Shown in pieces: positions 50,429-60,358 of a stretch of DNA of 64,000 nucleotides. Each line of letters begins with the position of its first letter. The first letter of the stretch is position 1. Origin of the DNA: Brevibacillus reuszeri (GTDB lineage Bacteria > Bacillota > Bacilli > Brevibacillales > Brevibacillaceae); NCBI RefSeq assembly GCF_001187725.1, contig NZ_LGIQ01000009.1, forward strand, positions 89,493 to 153,492, given 5' to 3'. The notes below the pieces were generated by a model. That model did not search any database and was not told where the DNA came from. It worked only from the letters and a program-made list of their open reading frames with translations. Both the position numbers and the translations under genes were made by a program.

Positions 50429-50650
50429 ATGCCGAAACCGGATGATCGTTCAGACAACGTAGAAAAGCTGCAAGAAATGCTACAAAATACGGAAGAGAGT
50501 ATTCGCGAATCAGAGGATTACCTTTCTGCTCATGCTGGCGAGATTTCAGCTGAGGAAAAAGCGAACATTGAAGCGAAAAATCAACGTCGCGAAGAAAGTA
50601 TCGATGGATTTCGTTCGGAAATTCAGGATGAGTCCTCGGAGCAATCATAG
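50429..50650 (+). CDS. tlp: small acid-soluble spore protein Tlp
   Basis: A 73-residue spore-core protein. [18 protein letters not shown] near the N terminus and [19 protein letters not shown] near the C terminus match B. subtilis Tlp closely. These minor SASPs are made in the forespore under sigma-G or sigma-F. A forespore promoter is not obvious by eye in the 80 bases upstream. AAGGAGTG is nine bases ahead of the ATG. A strong terminator follows. Confidence 0.93.
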   Translation: MPKPDDRSDNVEKLQEMLQNTEESIRESEDYLSAHAGEISAEEKANIEAKNQRREESIDGFRSEIQDESSEQS

Positions 50651-50656
50651 GATTGC

Positions 50657-50693
50657 AAACGTCTGTTGCCCTAAAAGCAACAGGCGTTTTTTG
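50657..50693 (+). terminator. intrinsic terminator
   Basis: AAACGTCTGTTGC/GCAACAGGCGTTT, 13 pairs with one G-U, 7-base loop, T-run. Confidence 0.92.
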
Positions 50694-50764
50694 TTTAAAG
50701 TGCAACAAAACATGATTTGTTTCGAGAAACATGGTAATCTGTTAGTGGTACAATTTGAGAATAG

Positions 50765-51889
<1,125 letters not shown>

Positions 51890-51906
51890 GTTGACGGGGG
51901 AATCGC

Positions 51907-52242
51907 TTGGTGGATGCAACAAAAAAATCGAAAATCATTATTGCTTCCTTTTTGGCAGGAGCAGTATTATTGGCTATTGTAGCAGTATTGGGCATGTCTT
52001 CGACCAATGAAGAGCATATTGCGACGATTCAGCAGGTGATCCAGAAGCAAGGCGGGGTAATCGCTGCAAAAGGCATTACCGTTGTTCCGTTAGACGAAAG
52101 TCCATTCGAAAACAGCGGGAAAGGGAATACGATTTATCGTATTTACTACACCAAGGATGGGCAAAATCTGACGGCATGGTTCCGCTCTGAGAACCATTCC
52201 TCTATCAAAAAAGAACCGGAAGAGTGGATTCTTCCTAAGTAA
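51907..52242 (+). CDS. hypothetical membrane-anchored protein
   Basis: A 111-residue protein with one N-terminal helix (about 9-30) and an extracytoplasmic basic/aromatic domain of about 75 residues (YRIYYTKDGQNLTAWFRSEN). No named family. The start is TTG 51907 or GTG 51910, both after GACGGGGGA. It follows mnmA by 17 bases and is probably on the same transcript. Confidence 0.7.
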   Translation: MVDATKKSKIIIASFLAGAVLLAIVAVLGMSSTNEEHIATIQQVIQKQGGVIAAKGITVVPLDESPFENSGKGNTIYRIYYTKDGQNLTAWFRSENHSSIKKEPEEWILPK

Positions 52243-52273
52243 GCACATCGACTGGGAGAGTGAGGATATCGCC

Positions 52274-52786
52274 ATGACCGAAATTGCTGGATTGCGTGAG
52301 CTTGCAGGGTTGATTAGACGTCTGGAGCCCGAACTGTCGGGGGCTTCGATCAGTATTCTTGCTCACGAAAATAGAGAAGAAATCACAAAACAACTGCTCG
52401 AAGGACTAGGTGAGCGTGTCTCTGTCCAGAACAGTGCCGGGGAATATGCCAATCATCTTGCTGTGATACGTGTCGGAGCCAATAAATACACAATCGCACA
52501 GGATTGGCGAGAGGTTTATATCAGTGAAATCAACTACTGCTTCTGCCGCATTCATCCGGGAGCGCACGGGCTTTTGGTGCATCATACTGACTACCCCGGA
52601 GTGATCTATGATGTTTCGAGAAAGCTGGCCGATTACGAGATCAACATCTCCAAGATGAATGTTTCTCGTGAGCAAAAAGGGAAAAATGCGTTGCTCATTT
52701 CCGTTACCGATGAGGAAATCACGCCAACCGTTGTGTCTGCCATCGAAGAGCTACCCCAAATCAATAAAGTTATCTCCCTTCAGTAA
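52274..52786 (+). CDS. ACT-domain protein
   Basis: A 170-residue protein. The last 75 residues are an ACT domain (GLLVHHTDYPGVIYDVSRKLADYEINISKMNVSRE) of the kind that ends SerA and the serine dehydratase beta subunit. The first 90 residues resemble the regulatory part of those proteins (SVQNSAGEYANHLAVIRVGANKYT) without a catalytic domain. It probably senses an amino acid such as serine. TGAGG lies about 10 bases before the ATG. It follows the membrane-anchored gene by 31 bases and is closed by a terminator. Confidence 0.8.
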   Translation: MTEIAGLRELAGLIRRLEPELSGASISILAHENREEITKQLLEGLGERVSVQNSAGEYANHLAVIRVGANKYTIAQDWREVYISEINYCFCRIHPGAHGLLVHHTDYPGVIYDVSRKLADYEINISKMNVSREQKGKNALLISVTDEEITPTVVSAIEELPQINKVISLQ

Positions 52787-52808
52787 TTCGTAAGGGGCGC
52801 AAAAGGAC

Positions 52809-52839
52809 GCCGCCTGCAGCGTGTGGGCGGCTTTTTTGT
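52809..52839 (+). terminator. intrinsic terminator
   Basis: GCCGCC/GGCGGC stem with an 11-base loop and T-run. Confidence 0.85.
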
Positions 52840-52930
52840 GTTTGCCACCAAGTAATTTGGAGAGCAAAGGGACAACCTATAGATGTTATGTCTCCTGTAG
52901 ACGATAGAAAAGGCATAAGGAGTATCAGGT

Positions 52931-53164
52931 ATGTTCTATCTATTGCTCATGGCTGTGTTGATTTGTGTGATTTCAGGTGTTGGACTGCTTGCCAATCGAG
53001 TCATTCTGTGGGGAACGATATTGATCCTGGGCGGTTTGGGCTTGCTAGTGGTGATGACTAAAAGGTATCGATCGAGAGTGCGCAGCAGCTGCGACTGCAT
53101 GCCTGACCTTCCTTGTCTGGAATGCCATACCCCGGATTGTCTGGAGTGTGGTGGACACTCATGA
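52931..53164 (+). CDS. small membrane protein with Cys-rich tail
   Basis: A 77-residue protein with two membrane helices (about 2-20 and 26-43), a basic loop (KRYRSRVRSS) and a C-terminal run of six Cys, Asp and Pro (CDCMPDLPCLECHTPDC and CGG). The tail resembles a metal-binding knuckle. AAGGAG precedes the ATG by about 8 bases. It overlaps the DUF2085 gene by ATGA, so the two products are probably made together. Confidence 0.7.
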   Translation: MFYLLLMAVLICVISGVGLLANRVILWGTILILGGLGLLVVMTKRYRSRVRSSCDCMPDLPCLECHTPDCLECGGHS

Positions 53165-53499
53165 GAATCGCCAAAGCCCTGTCGTTTCTCTCTTTCATTC
53201 CCTGCCACCGCTTGCCATCTCGTTCTATTTACTTGAATGGTAAACAAATTCCGCTATGCGCTCGGTGCATGGCTATCTTACTTGGCTATCTAATGTTACC
53301 GGCACTCTTTTTGATGCCGCTGCCCTTTTTGGTAGGGGTCTTATTGCAAGTGCCGATGCTGGCAGATGGGTTCACACAATACAAGAAGTGGCGAGAGTCA
53401 ACGAACTGGCTGCGAGTGGTTACTGGGCTTCTCAGTGGGGTAGGTCAGGGTGTGATAGTCGTCTCGGTAGTCAATTTTCTAGTAGAATCGCTATCCTAA
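53161..53499 (+). CDS. DUF2085 family membrane protein
   Basis: A 112-residue protein matching DUF2085: FIPCHRLPSRSIYLNGKQIPLCARCMAILLG compressed into the first 45 residues, with the conserved C-H-R and P-L-C-A-R-C motifs, followed by two or three membrane helices. The Cys/His set suggests a metal or cofactor. The start overlaps the Cys-rich membrane protein stop. Function is unknown; the pairing with another Cys-rich membrane protein is noteworthy. Confidence 0.82.
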   Translation: MRIAKALSFLSFIPCHRLPSRSIYLNGKQIPLCARCMAILLGYLMLPALFLMPLPFLVGVLLQVPMLADGFTQYKKWRESTNWLRVVTGLLSGVGQGVIVVSVVNFLVESLS

Positions 53500-53573
53500 C
53501 AGAACTTGCTCTTAATGCTTGACTACTACGATATATTGAGGTAAAGTAAGTTTTACCAACTACATATTGATGC

Positions 53574-53785
53574 GGATAGGTGTTTGTCAACTAGATTTGG
53601 CAGACTTAATAGGGAAGTCGGTGAGAATCCGACGCGGTCCCGCCACTGTAAGGAGAGAGTTCCATAGAAGGGAATGCCACTGATTGATTTACGTCGATTG
53701 GGAAGGCCAAATGGAACGTTTGGATCTCAAGCCAGGAGACCTGCCTAACCGTTGACACACAGTAGTACCTACGGGAGATAGGGAA
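53574..53785 (+). ncRNA. cobalamin riboswitch upstream of nrdIEF
   Basis: AdoCbl-type aptamer. GGGAAGTCGGTGAGAATCCG is at about 53612-53631, then the GCGGTCCCGCCACTGTA core and the B12 box GCCAGGAGACCTGCCT (53731-53746). The P13 hairpin CCTA-CGGGAGA-TAGG lies at 53768-53782, and its loop can kiss TCCCG in L5. A dyad TCAATTCGC/GCGAATTGA (53798-53817) and a terminator follow. Confidence 0.96.
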
Positions 53786-53837
53786 GTGTTCGAGCGCTCA
53801 ATTCGCTTGCGAATTGAAATGATCTGGTATCATTATG

Positions 53838-53871
53838 CGCATTCGACATTTTAAACGTCGGATGCGTTTTT
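53838..53871 (+). terminator. riboswitch-controlled terminator
   Basis: CGCATTCGAC/GTCGGATGCG stem (one G-U), 9-base loop, TTTTTC. It is expected to form when cobalamin is bound. Confidence 0.88.
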
Positions 53872-53986
53872 CATTTGTACATATAGGATTTCATAAGGGA
53901 CAACCTCAGCGACCTGTAAAAAAAAGATGGCGTACGCCAGGTTTTCCAAGATGGACGAAATATCTACGCAGTAAAGGATGAGGGAC

Positions 53987-54346
53987 ATGCTTATCGCTTT
54001 TGATTCAAAAACAGGAAATGTTCGCAGATTTGTTCAGAAGATTAATCTGCGCTATGTGGAAATTAATCCAGATATGGTGTTGGATGAGCCGTTCATCTTG
54101 GTGACATACACGACCGGGTTTGGGCAAGTTCCTGAAAAAGTGACGACATTCCTGAAAGCTAACCATTCCTTGCTGCGGGGAGTATCGGCAAGCGGGAACC
54201 GTAACTGGGGAACGAGCTTTGCCAAAAGTGCAGATACGATTGCAAATCTTTACGGTGTTCCGGTCATTTCTAAATTTGAACTGTCCGGTACAGGAAAAGA
54301 TGTGGAACATTTTACGAGTGGGGTGGCAGCAATTGCGGCATATTGA
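53987..54346 (+). CDS. nrdI: flavodoxin-like NrdI
   Basis: A 119-residue flavodoxin that makes the oxidant needed to assemble the Mn2-tyrosyl radical of NrdF. IAFDSKTGNVRRF at the N terminus (FMN phosphate loop), VTYTTGFGQVP, GVSASGNRNWG and FELSGTGKDVEHF are conserved NrdI segments. ATG 53987 is chosen as AAAGG is nine bases upstream; ATG 53978 touches that site. The 3' end overlaps nrdE by 14 bases. It lies about 115 bases after the B12-controlled terminator. Confidence 0.95.
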   Translation: MLIAFDSKTGNVRRFVQKINLRYVEINPDMVLDEPFILVTYTTGFGQVPEKVTTFLKANHSLLRGVSASGNRNWGTSFAKSADTIANLYGVPVISKFELSGTGKDVEHFTSGVAAIAAY

Positions 54347-56417
54347 ATTGAACAACCAACTGATGCAGCGTGGAGAAGACGGATTTTTTCAGCTTGAAAA
54401 GGATCGGGAAGCCGTCGCTGATTTTATGAAAGAGGTTGAGGAGAAAACCTTGACTTTTGCAAGTGTCAAAGAGCGAATGGACTATTTGATCGATAACGAC
54501 TATTACGAAAACGTCTATGACACGTACACGGAGTCGGAGGTAGAAGAAGTCTTCCGTTTGGCAAAGGACGCTTCCTTTCAATTTGCATCGTATATGGCCA
54601 TCTCCAAGTTTTATAAAGATTACGCGCTGAAAACAAACGATAAATCGATGTACCTGGAGCAGTACTCGGACCGGGTGGCAATCGTCGCTCTATCCTTGGG
54701 ACAGGGCAATTTCGAAAAAGCCAAGCGCTTGACAATTTCGATGATTGATCAGCGTCTACAGCCAGCGACGCCAACCTTTTTGAATGCTGGGAAAAGTCGA
54801 CGCGGAGAAATGGTTTCCTGTTTCCTTCTCGAAATGGATGATTCCTTGAATTCAATTAACTATATCCTGGGTACGTGCATGCAGCTGTCCAAAATTGGCG
54901 GTGGCGTGGCAGTAAACCTGTCCAAGCTTCGCGGACGCGGCGAGCCGATCAAAGGCGTTGAGGGTGCAGCAAAAGGGGTTATGCCTGTACTCAAGCTGCT
55001 GGAGGATGCCTTCTCGTACGCGGACCAAATGGGTCAACGCAAAGGATCGGGAGCAGCGTATTACAACATTTTTGGCTGGGATATCAATGAGTTCCTCGAT
55101 TGTAAAAAAATCAATGCAGATGAAAAATCACGAATCAAAACCTTGTCGATTGGCCTGATCGTACCGAACGTCTTTTACAGACTTGCAGAGGAAAACAAGC
55201 CTTTGACGGTGTTTGCTCCATACTCCGTGTACAAGGAATACGGCGTGCATATGGATGATCTGGATCTGGACGCGATGTACGATGAGCTGGTGGCTAACGA
55301 TCGCATCAAGAAAAAAGTCGTGATGAGCGCACGGGACATGCTGACCAAAATCGCCATGATCCAGATGGAATCCGGCTATCCATACATCATGAATAAAACA
55401 AATGCGAACAAAGGGCATGCCTTGAAGGATATTGGGGCTGTCAAAATGTCGAACCTGTGCACAGAGATTTTTCAAATGCAGGAGACTTCCGATATCAAGA
55501 ACTACGGCGAAATGGATATCATTCGCCGGGACATTAGCTGCAATCTGGCGTCACTGAACATTGCCAACGTCATGGAACGTAAAATGATCAAAGAATCCGT
55601 ACATGAAGGCATCGAAGCCATCACATCGGTCAGTGACATGACAAAGGTAGAGAATGCTCCAGGCGTGCAAAAAGCGAATCGAGAGCTGCACTCTGTTGGA
55701 CTCGGAGCTATGAACCTGAACGGCTATCTGGCAAAAAATAAAATCGCGTATGAAAGTGAAGAAGCAAAGGACTTTGTCCGGACGTTCTTCATGATGATGA
55801 ACTTTTATTCACTAGAAATGAGCATGATGATTGCGAAAGAAAAAGGAACGACCTTCCTTGGCTTCGAACAGTCGGAATATGCAAAAGGTACGTATTTTGA
55901 CAAATACGTAACGACTGATTATCAGCCACGTACGGCGAAAGGAAAGCTGCTCTTCGAAGGCATGTACATCCCGACAACCGAGGAGTGGGCTGACTTGAAG
56001 CAAAAGGTTCAAACGCATGGACTCTACCACGCATACCGATTGGCGATTGCACCAACGCAAAGCATTTCGTACATTCAAAACGCGACCTCCAGCGTTATGC
56101 CGATCGTGGAGCATATCGAGACCAGAACCTATGCGAATTCAACGACGTACTACCCGATGCCGTATTTGTCCCAGGAAAATTATTTTTACTATAAATCGGC
56201 GTACTCAATCGATCAGTTTAAAGTCATTGATCTGATCGCTGAAATTCAAGAGCATGTGGACCAGGGAATCTCGACAGTACTGCATGTAAACAGTAACATT
56301 TCGACCCGTGATCTGGCACGTTACTACATCTATGCGGCGAAAAAAGGACTCAAATCGCTCTACTACACACGCACCAAACATTTGACAGTAGAAGAGTGTA
56401 TTAGCTGCGCGGTTTAA
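54333..56417 (+). CDS. nrdE: class Ib ribonucleoside-diphosphate reductase large subunit
   Basis: About 694 residues (B. subtilis NrdE is 700). It has LKTNDK near residue 90, PATPTFLNAG, the active-site SCFLLEM and NLC cysteines, the YADQMGQRKGSGAAYYN region, and the C-terminal redox CISCAV that takes electrons from NrdH/thioredoxin. It reduces NDPs to dNDPs with NrdF. TTG 54333 is favoured: GGGGTGG lies 6-7 bases upstream, and the start matches the family N terminus ahead of IELNNQLM. GTG 54318 is the alternative. It overlaps the nrdI end. Confidence 0.95.
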   Translation: MRHIELNNQLMQRGEDGFFQLEKDREAVADFMKEVEEKTLTFASVKERMDYLIDNDYYENVYDTYTESEVEEVFRLAKDASFQFASYMAISKFYKDYALKTNDKSMYLEQYSDRVAIVALSLGQGNFEKAKRLTISMIDQRLQPATPTFLNAGKSRRGEMVSCFLLEMDDSLNSINYILGTCMQLSKIGGGVAVNLSKLRGRGEPIKGVEGAAKGVMPVLKLLEDAFSYADQMGQRKGSGAAYYNIFGWDINEFLDCKKINADEKSRIKTLSIGLIVPNVFYRLAEENKPLTVFAPYSVYKEYGVHMDDLDLDAMYDELVANDRIKKKVVMSARDMLTKIAMIQMESGYPYIMNKTNANKGHALKDIGAVKMSNLCTEIFQMQETSDIKNYGEMDIIRRDISCNLASLNIANVMERKMIKESVHEGIEAITSVSDMTKVENAPGVQKANRELHSVGLGAMNLNGYLAKNKIAYESEEAKDFVRTFFMMMNFYSLEMSMMIAKEKGTTFLGFEQSEYAKGTYFDKYVTTDYQPRTAKGKLLFEGMYIPTTEEWADLKQKVQTHGLYHAYRLAIAPTQSISYIQNATSSVMPIVEHIETRTYANSTTYYPMPYLSQENYFYYKSAYSIDQFKVIDLIAEIQEHVDQGISTVLHVNSNISTRDLARYYIYAAKKGLKSLYYTRTKHLTVEECISCAV

Positions 56418-56485
56418 CTATAATCGAATATCCACTCCTCCTCTCTCAATGGTAAAATGTTGAAAAAAGAGTGGGGGAGTAGGGT

Positions 56486-57517
56486 ATGGACATGCAGTTG
56501 AAGCGGCAAGAATCCGATCGATTCCAAGAGGCACTCATTCACGTGCAGGACACATATAACACCGTTGTGGGGACAGGGGCGGCATTTTTGGTCATCCATA
56601 ACGGTGCTATTGTTTGTGAGCAGTATTGGGGCAGACAGGGTACTGATGCACATGCGCGGGCGATTCAGCCAGACACGCAGTTCCATGTGGCATCCGTGCG
56701 CAAGAGCTACATCGGTTTTGCGGTTGCCTATGCGGTTTATCATGGGCACATTTCTTCCATCGACGATCCCGTGATGAAATATTTGCCGGAGCTTGATTCC
56801 CTGTTGCTGAATGGGACGACACTACGGCATTTGCTGACACATACCCACGGTCTTCACATGAAAAATGATGAGCTGATCAGGGAGTTCGCACCCGGTTTGA
56901 GCTGGTCCTATCGCGGAGCGGGAATTGACATGCTTACGCGCATCGTGAAAGAGACGACAGGAAAAACCGTTGCGCAAGTTTTGTCTGAGAACGTCTTCGA
57001 GCCATTAGGCTTTACGCAATCAGGGTGGTACGGCACGATGCATGACAAGCTGGTTGACGTCATCCGGCTGCCAAACGATACGAGCTGGCGAACGAGCGAG
57101 AGTACGGCTGGTGACCAGATGAATATGTATGTTTCCACGCGGGAGTTGGCTTATTGGGGGTACCTCCACCTCAATCAGGGGATGATCGATGGAAGGCAAG
57201 TGGTTGACAAAGAAATGTTCGAGCTGGCCACTTCTCTTCAAAGCCCGGAATTAAGGGATAAGAATTTGCCGCAAAACGGTTATTTGTGGTTCGTGAAGGA
57301 TTTGCCTGCCAACCTGACAGAGATCGGTGATCATGTGCCAAAAGATTCGTACCAAATTCTTGGGTATACTGGTGTGACCTTGCTGGTTATTCCACACCAT
57401 GAGCTTGTCGCTGTGCGTATGTTTAACAGTTTTGGTTCACCTCCAGGCTATGATTATTTGGCAGATGTCAGAGGCTTTGGAGATCGGATCATGCAGTGTA
57501 TAGAAAAAAGTAAGTAA
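56486..57517 (+). CDS. beta-lactamase-superfamily serine hydrolase inside the nrd operon
   Basis: A 343-residue serine hydrolase. The SxxK motif is S70-V-R-K73. The YxN position reads Y142-R-G144, so the usual Asn is not there, and HTHG/YTG segments follow. No signal peptide is seen, so it is cytoplasmic. GGGGGAGTAGGG precedes the ATG. It sits between nrdE (68 bases before) and nrdF (20 bases after), an unusual insertion. TATAAT- and TAAAAT-like sequences in the upstream gap could provide a separate promoter. Family esterase/peptidase activity is likely, but the substrate is unknown. Confidence 0.88.
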   Translation: MDMQLKRQESDRFQEALIHVQDTYNTVVGTGAAFLVIHNGAIVCEQYWGRQGTDAHARAIQPDTQFHVASVRKSYIGFAVAYAVYHGHISSIDDPVMKYLPELDSLLLNGTTLRHLLTHTHGLHMKNDELIREFAPGLSWSYRGAGIDMLTRIVKETTGKTVAQVLSENVFEPLGFTQSGWYGTMHDKLVDVIRLPNDTSWRTSESTAGDQMNMYVSTRELAYWGYLHLNQGMIDGRQVVDKEMFELATSLQSPELRDKNLPQNGYLWFVKDLPANLTEIGDHVPKDSYQILGYTGVTLLVIPHHELVAVRMFNSFGSPPGYDYLADVRGFGDRIMQCIEKSK

Positions 57518-57537
57518 ATAGAGAAGAGGAACGCCAC

Positions 57538-58488
57538 ATGAAAGCTGTCAATTGGAACAGGCCAGACGACGATTTTACTATGACATTTTGGAACCAGAAT
57601 ATTATGCAGTTCTGGACCGATGACGAAATCCCACTCTCTGACGACAAAATGTCCTGGATGGAGCTGAGTGCTGCTGAACGGGATACATACAAAAAAGTAT
57701 TAGGTGGCCTCACCCTGCTGGATACCATACAGGGAGGCGTGGGCATGCCTAAAATTATGGAGCATGTCGATGGCTTGCAGAGAAAAGCAGTTCTCGCTTT
57801 TATGGGCATGATGGAGCAAATCCACGCGAAATCGTACAGCAGCATTTTTACCACATTGGCTGCGACCGAAGAAATTGATGATATTTTCAGCTGGGTGGAG
57901 AAAAATCCATACCTGCAAAAGAAAGCTGCCCTCATTTCTACTCGTTATCAAGAGATTCATTCCGACAAGGATCTATATATGGCGATGGTGGCCTCTGTTT
58001 TCCTGGAAAGCTACCTGTTTTATAGCGGCTTTTTCTATCCGCTTTTCCTGGCAGGGCAAGGAAAAATGACAAGCAGTGGCGAAATTATTGACCTGATCGT
58101 ACGCGACGAGAGTATTCATGGCTTGTATGTAGGCGTATTGGCGCAGGAAGTATTCCAACGCCTCAGTGTCGCTCAGCAGGCTGAAGCCAAAGAAGAGCTG
58201 TATGCCCTTCTGCATGAGCTGCATCAAAATGAAGAGGCGTATACGACATCTCTCTATACCGAGATTGGTCTTGCTGAGGATGTTTTGTCTTATGTGCGCT
58301 ACAATGCGAACAAAGCGCTGATGAATTTGGGACTCGATCCATTTTTCCCGGACGAAGAAGTCAATCCAATCGTATTAAACGGCATTCGTACGCATACCAA
58401 GCAGCATGATTTCTTCTCGAAAAAAGGTAATGGCTATGTGCGTACACTGAATGTAGAGCCGCTTTCAGACGACGATTTTACATTTTAG
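57538..58488 (+). CDS. nrdF: class Ib ribonucleotide reductase small subunit
   Basis: A 316-residue ferritin-like subunit that holds the dimetal-tyrosyl radical. Ligands are D62, E93, H96, E157, E191 and H194, with radical Tyr Y100 (EQIHAKSYSS). The C-terminal DDDFTF tail docks into NrdE. GAGAAGAGG precedes the ATG. It is separated from nrdE by a serine hydrolase gene but probably shares the same riboswitch-controlled transcript. Confidence 0.96.
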   Translation: MKAVNWNRPDDDFTMTFWNQNIMQFWTDDEIPLSDDKMSWMELSAAERDTYKKVLGGLTLLDTIQGGVGMPKIMEHVDGLQRKAVLAFMGMMEQIHAKSYSSIFTTLAATEEIDDIFSWVEKNPYLQKKAALISTRYQEIHSDKDLYMAMVASVFLESYLFYSGFFYPLFLAGQGKMTSSGEIIDLIVRDESIHGLYVGVLAQEVFQRLSVAQQAEAKEELYALLHELHQNEEAYTTSLYTEIGLAEDVLSYVRYNANKALMNLGLDPFFPDEEVNPIVLNGIRTHTKQHDFFSKKGNGYVRTLNVEPLSDDDFTF

Positions 58489-58529
58489 CCACGAATCATC
58501 ATTGATAAAACAAAATACGACTTAACCAT

Positions 58530-58573
58530 ACACACACACAAAATAGATCAAAAATTTTGTGTGTGTATTTTAT
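58530..58573 (+). terminator. intrinsic terminator
   Basis: ACACACACAAAAT/ATTTTGTGTGTGT stem, 9-base loop, then ATTTTATT. Confidence 0.88.
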
Positions 58574-58622
58574 TACGCAGGTCTTTCGTTTTGACAGAGG
58601 AAAAAGGTAGCAGGAGGGGATC

Positions 58623-59957
58623 ATGAATAATCGTGAGCTTACCGAACAGTGGATTTCCATACTTGAACGTATAAAAATGACGGATGGCGAAATCATCGAA
58701 CTCACAGCAGACGCGCCCGCAACCGAACAGGAAATTCTTTCAGTGGAAGCAAAGCTGGGCATCCAGCTCCCAAAAGACTTCAAGCAGGTGCTGATGGAGT
58801 GGTCCAAGCATCTTTATTTTCGATGGATGCTATCCGATGAGGTCATACTACCGGATGAGTTTAGAGAGATATTTAGTGGAGAAGTAGGCTGGAATCTGGA
58901 GTGGCTCCAATATTGGGACGAGGATATTGCGAAAGAAGAGTACGCCAGCAGCTTAGCAGGGAAACTCACTTTTTTTCATGTGGGTAACGGTGATTATTTA
59001 GCACTGGATGAACAACATGATAGTGAGGCACCCGTGGTCTATTGGGATCATGAGACAGATGAAGCTACCCTTCTTGCTGCTTCCTTTTCGGAATACGTAA
59101 ACAAGATGACAGAGCTAGGCTGTATTGGTGCCGAAATGTGGCAGTATGAATGCTTTATAGGATCGGACGGGATTGAAACAAACACGGATATAGCACATCG
59201 TTGGAGAGGATGGTTTCAAACCTTTTTAAGTCTACGATTTGAAGATGCCAGAGGGTCGCTTGATTCCATCATTCCATACATTTTGTACCACGGTGCAGTA
59301 AACAGCAGAGAAGTTTCAGCACTTCAATCCTTTCGTCATGACGAAATTCTTCATCACGTACAGAAACGGTTATCCACTTGCACGCCAAAGGAAACCAAAG
59401 CATTGTGTATGATCGTCGGAGAAGCAGTTAAAGAAGATGCCGAAGCGTGGGTGAGGGAACTATGGACGGAGCCGGGAACGATAGATCCAGTGGACCGATC
59501 CTATTTAACAGCAAGGTGCTTGCCTCACGATGAAGCATACCAGCTCCTTGTGAATTTCGTAGAAGAAGCTTCAGGAGAAGAGATTGAAGGCTACGAGGCA
59601 TTGCGGCACCTATCTGCACTTGAATCCAATCGGGTGATCACCTGGCTTGAGAAGAATTGTCGATTGCCTGCAACGAATGGCTGGGCTGCCTTATTCGCCA
59701 TTTCAAAACCGTCCTGGGACGATCTGAATCATTGGGCTGAATTGGAGCCGCGGCATCGCCTGACCATCATACATGGACTAGATGAAATGATTCGTGAACA
59801 GAATACCTACAATTCCACACAAGGAAAGGTTTATGGAGTGCCAAGCAAGGATGAAATGCTGGGCTTTCTAGGGAGATTACATGATGAAGAAATCCTTAAC
59901 ACCAAGAAAGCGATTATTCGAAAGATTGTTGATCAGGTGGATAAGATTTTACTGTAG
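58623..59957 (+). CDS. SMI1/KNR4 family protein
   Basis: A 444-residue protein. The N-terminal 160 residues are a SMI1/KNR4 (Syd-like) domain: PATEQEILSVEAKLGIQLP, then WDEDIAKEEYA, VGNGDYLALD and PVVYWDHE. The C-terminal 280 residues are helical repeats without a named family. SMI1/KNR4 proteins are often immunity partners of polymorphic toxins, but no toxin gene lies nearby, so this may be an orphan. AGGAGGGG precedes the ATG. Confidence 0.88.
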   Translation: MNNRELTEQWISILERIKMTDGEIIELTADAPATEQEILSVEAKLGIQLPKDFKQVLMEWSKHLYFRWMLSDEVILPDEFREIFSGEVGWNLEWLQYWDEDIAKEEYASSLAGKLTFFHVGNGDYLALDEQHDSEAPVVYWDHETDEATLLAASFSEYVNKMTELGCIGAEMWQYECFIGSDGIETNTDIAHRWRGWFQTFLSLRFEDARGSLDSIIPYILYHGAVNSREVSALQSFRHDEILHHVQKRLSTCTPKETKALCMIVGEAVKEDAEAWVRELWTEPGTIDPVDRSYLTARCLPHDEAYQLLVNFVEEASGEEIEGYEALRHLSALESNRVITWLEKNCRLPATNGWAALFAISKPSWDDLNHWAELEPRHRLTIIHGLDEMIREQNTYNSTQGKVYGVPSKDEMLGFLGRLHDEEILNTKKAIIRKIVDQVDKILL

Positions 59958-60118
59958 AGCATTAGTGGCCCTGTTGTTACGTAAGAATTTTACAATTACA
60001 AGTCTCTTTCAGTAAAAGTATGACATGACAAAACAAGGTTTGCATGTTACTGTATGAAAAGGATATTGCCAGCTAGTCTTTAGGGGTACATGCTTTTCTT
60101 TTTACAACTGGATATGAG

Positions 60119-60324
60119 TGGGAACAGGTTCCTTGGTGATAGATCACGCAAGGATGAAAAGGGAAGTCGGTGAGAATCCGACACGGTCCCGCCACTGTAT
60201 GAGGGGAATCGACACAGCGATAAGCCACTGATCCAACCGGATTGGGAAGGCGTGTGTAGATGATGATCCTCAAGTCAGGAGACCTGCCTGTTTCGACGAC
60301 ACTGCTTAACCTACGGGAGATAGG
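60119..60324 (+). ncRNA. cobalamin riboswitch upstream of metE
   Basis: Same core as the nrd riboswitch: GGGAAGTCGGTGAGAATCCG (60161-60180), CACGGTCCCGCCACTGTA, B12 box GTCAGGAGACCTGCCT and the P13 hairpin CCTA-CGGGAGA-TAGG (60310-60324). The loop can kiss TCCCG. The preceding 59958-60118 holds no gene. Confidence 0.96.
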
Positions 60325-60358
60325 GAGGTGTTAGGATGCTGTGATCTCAGTGCTTATT

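Noticed and set aside
53880-53975. Third copy of the metE/YhcN leader element after the nrd riboswitch
   Set aside because: Only AACCT and AGGTTTTCC arms and a palindrome resemble it. The conserved CGC-R-GTCGCACC core is absent.
60073-60273. 66-codon minus-strand frame
   Set aside because: It is antisense to the metE cobalamin riboswitch; conservation there reflects RNA structure.
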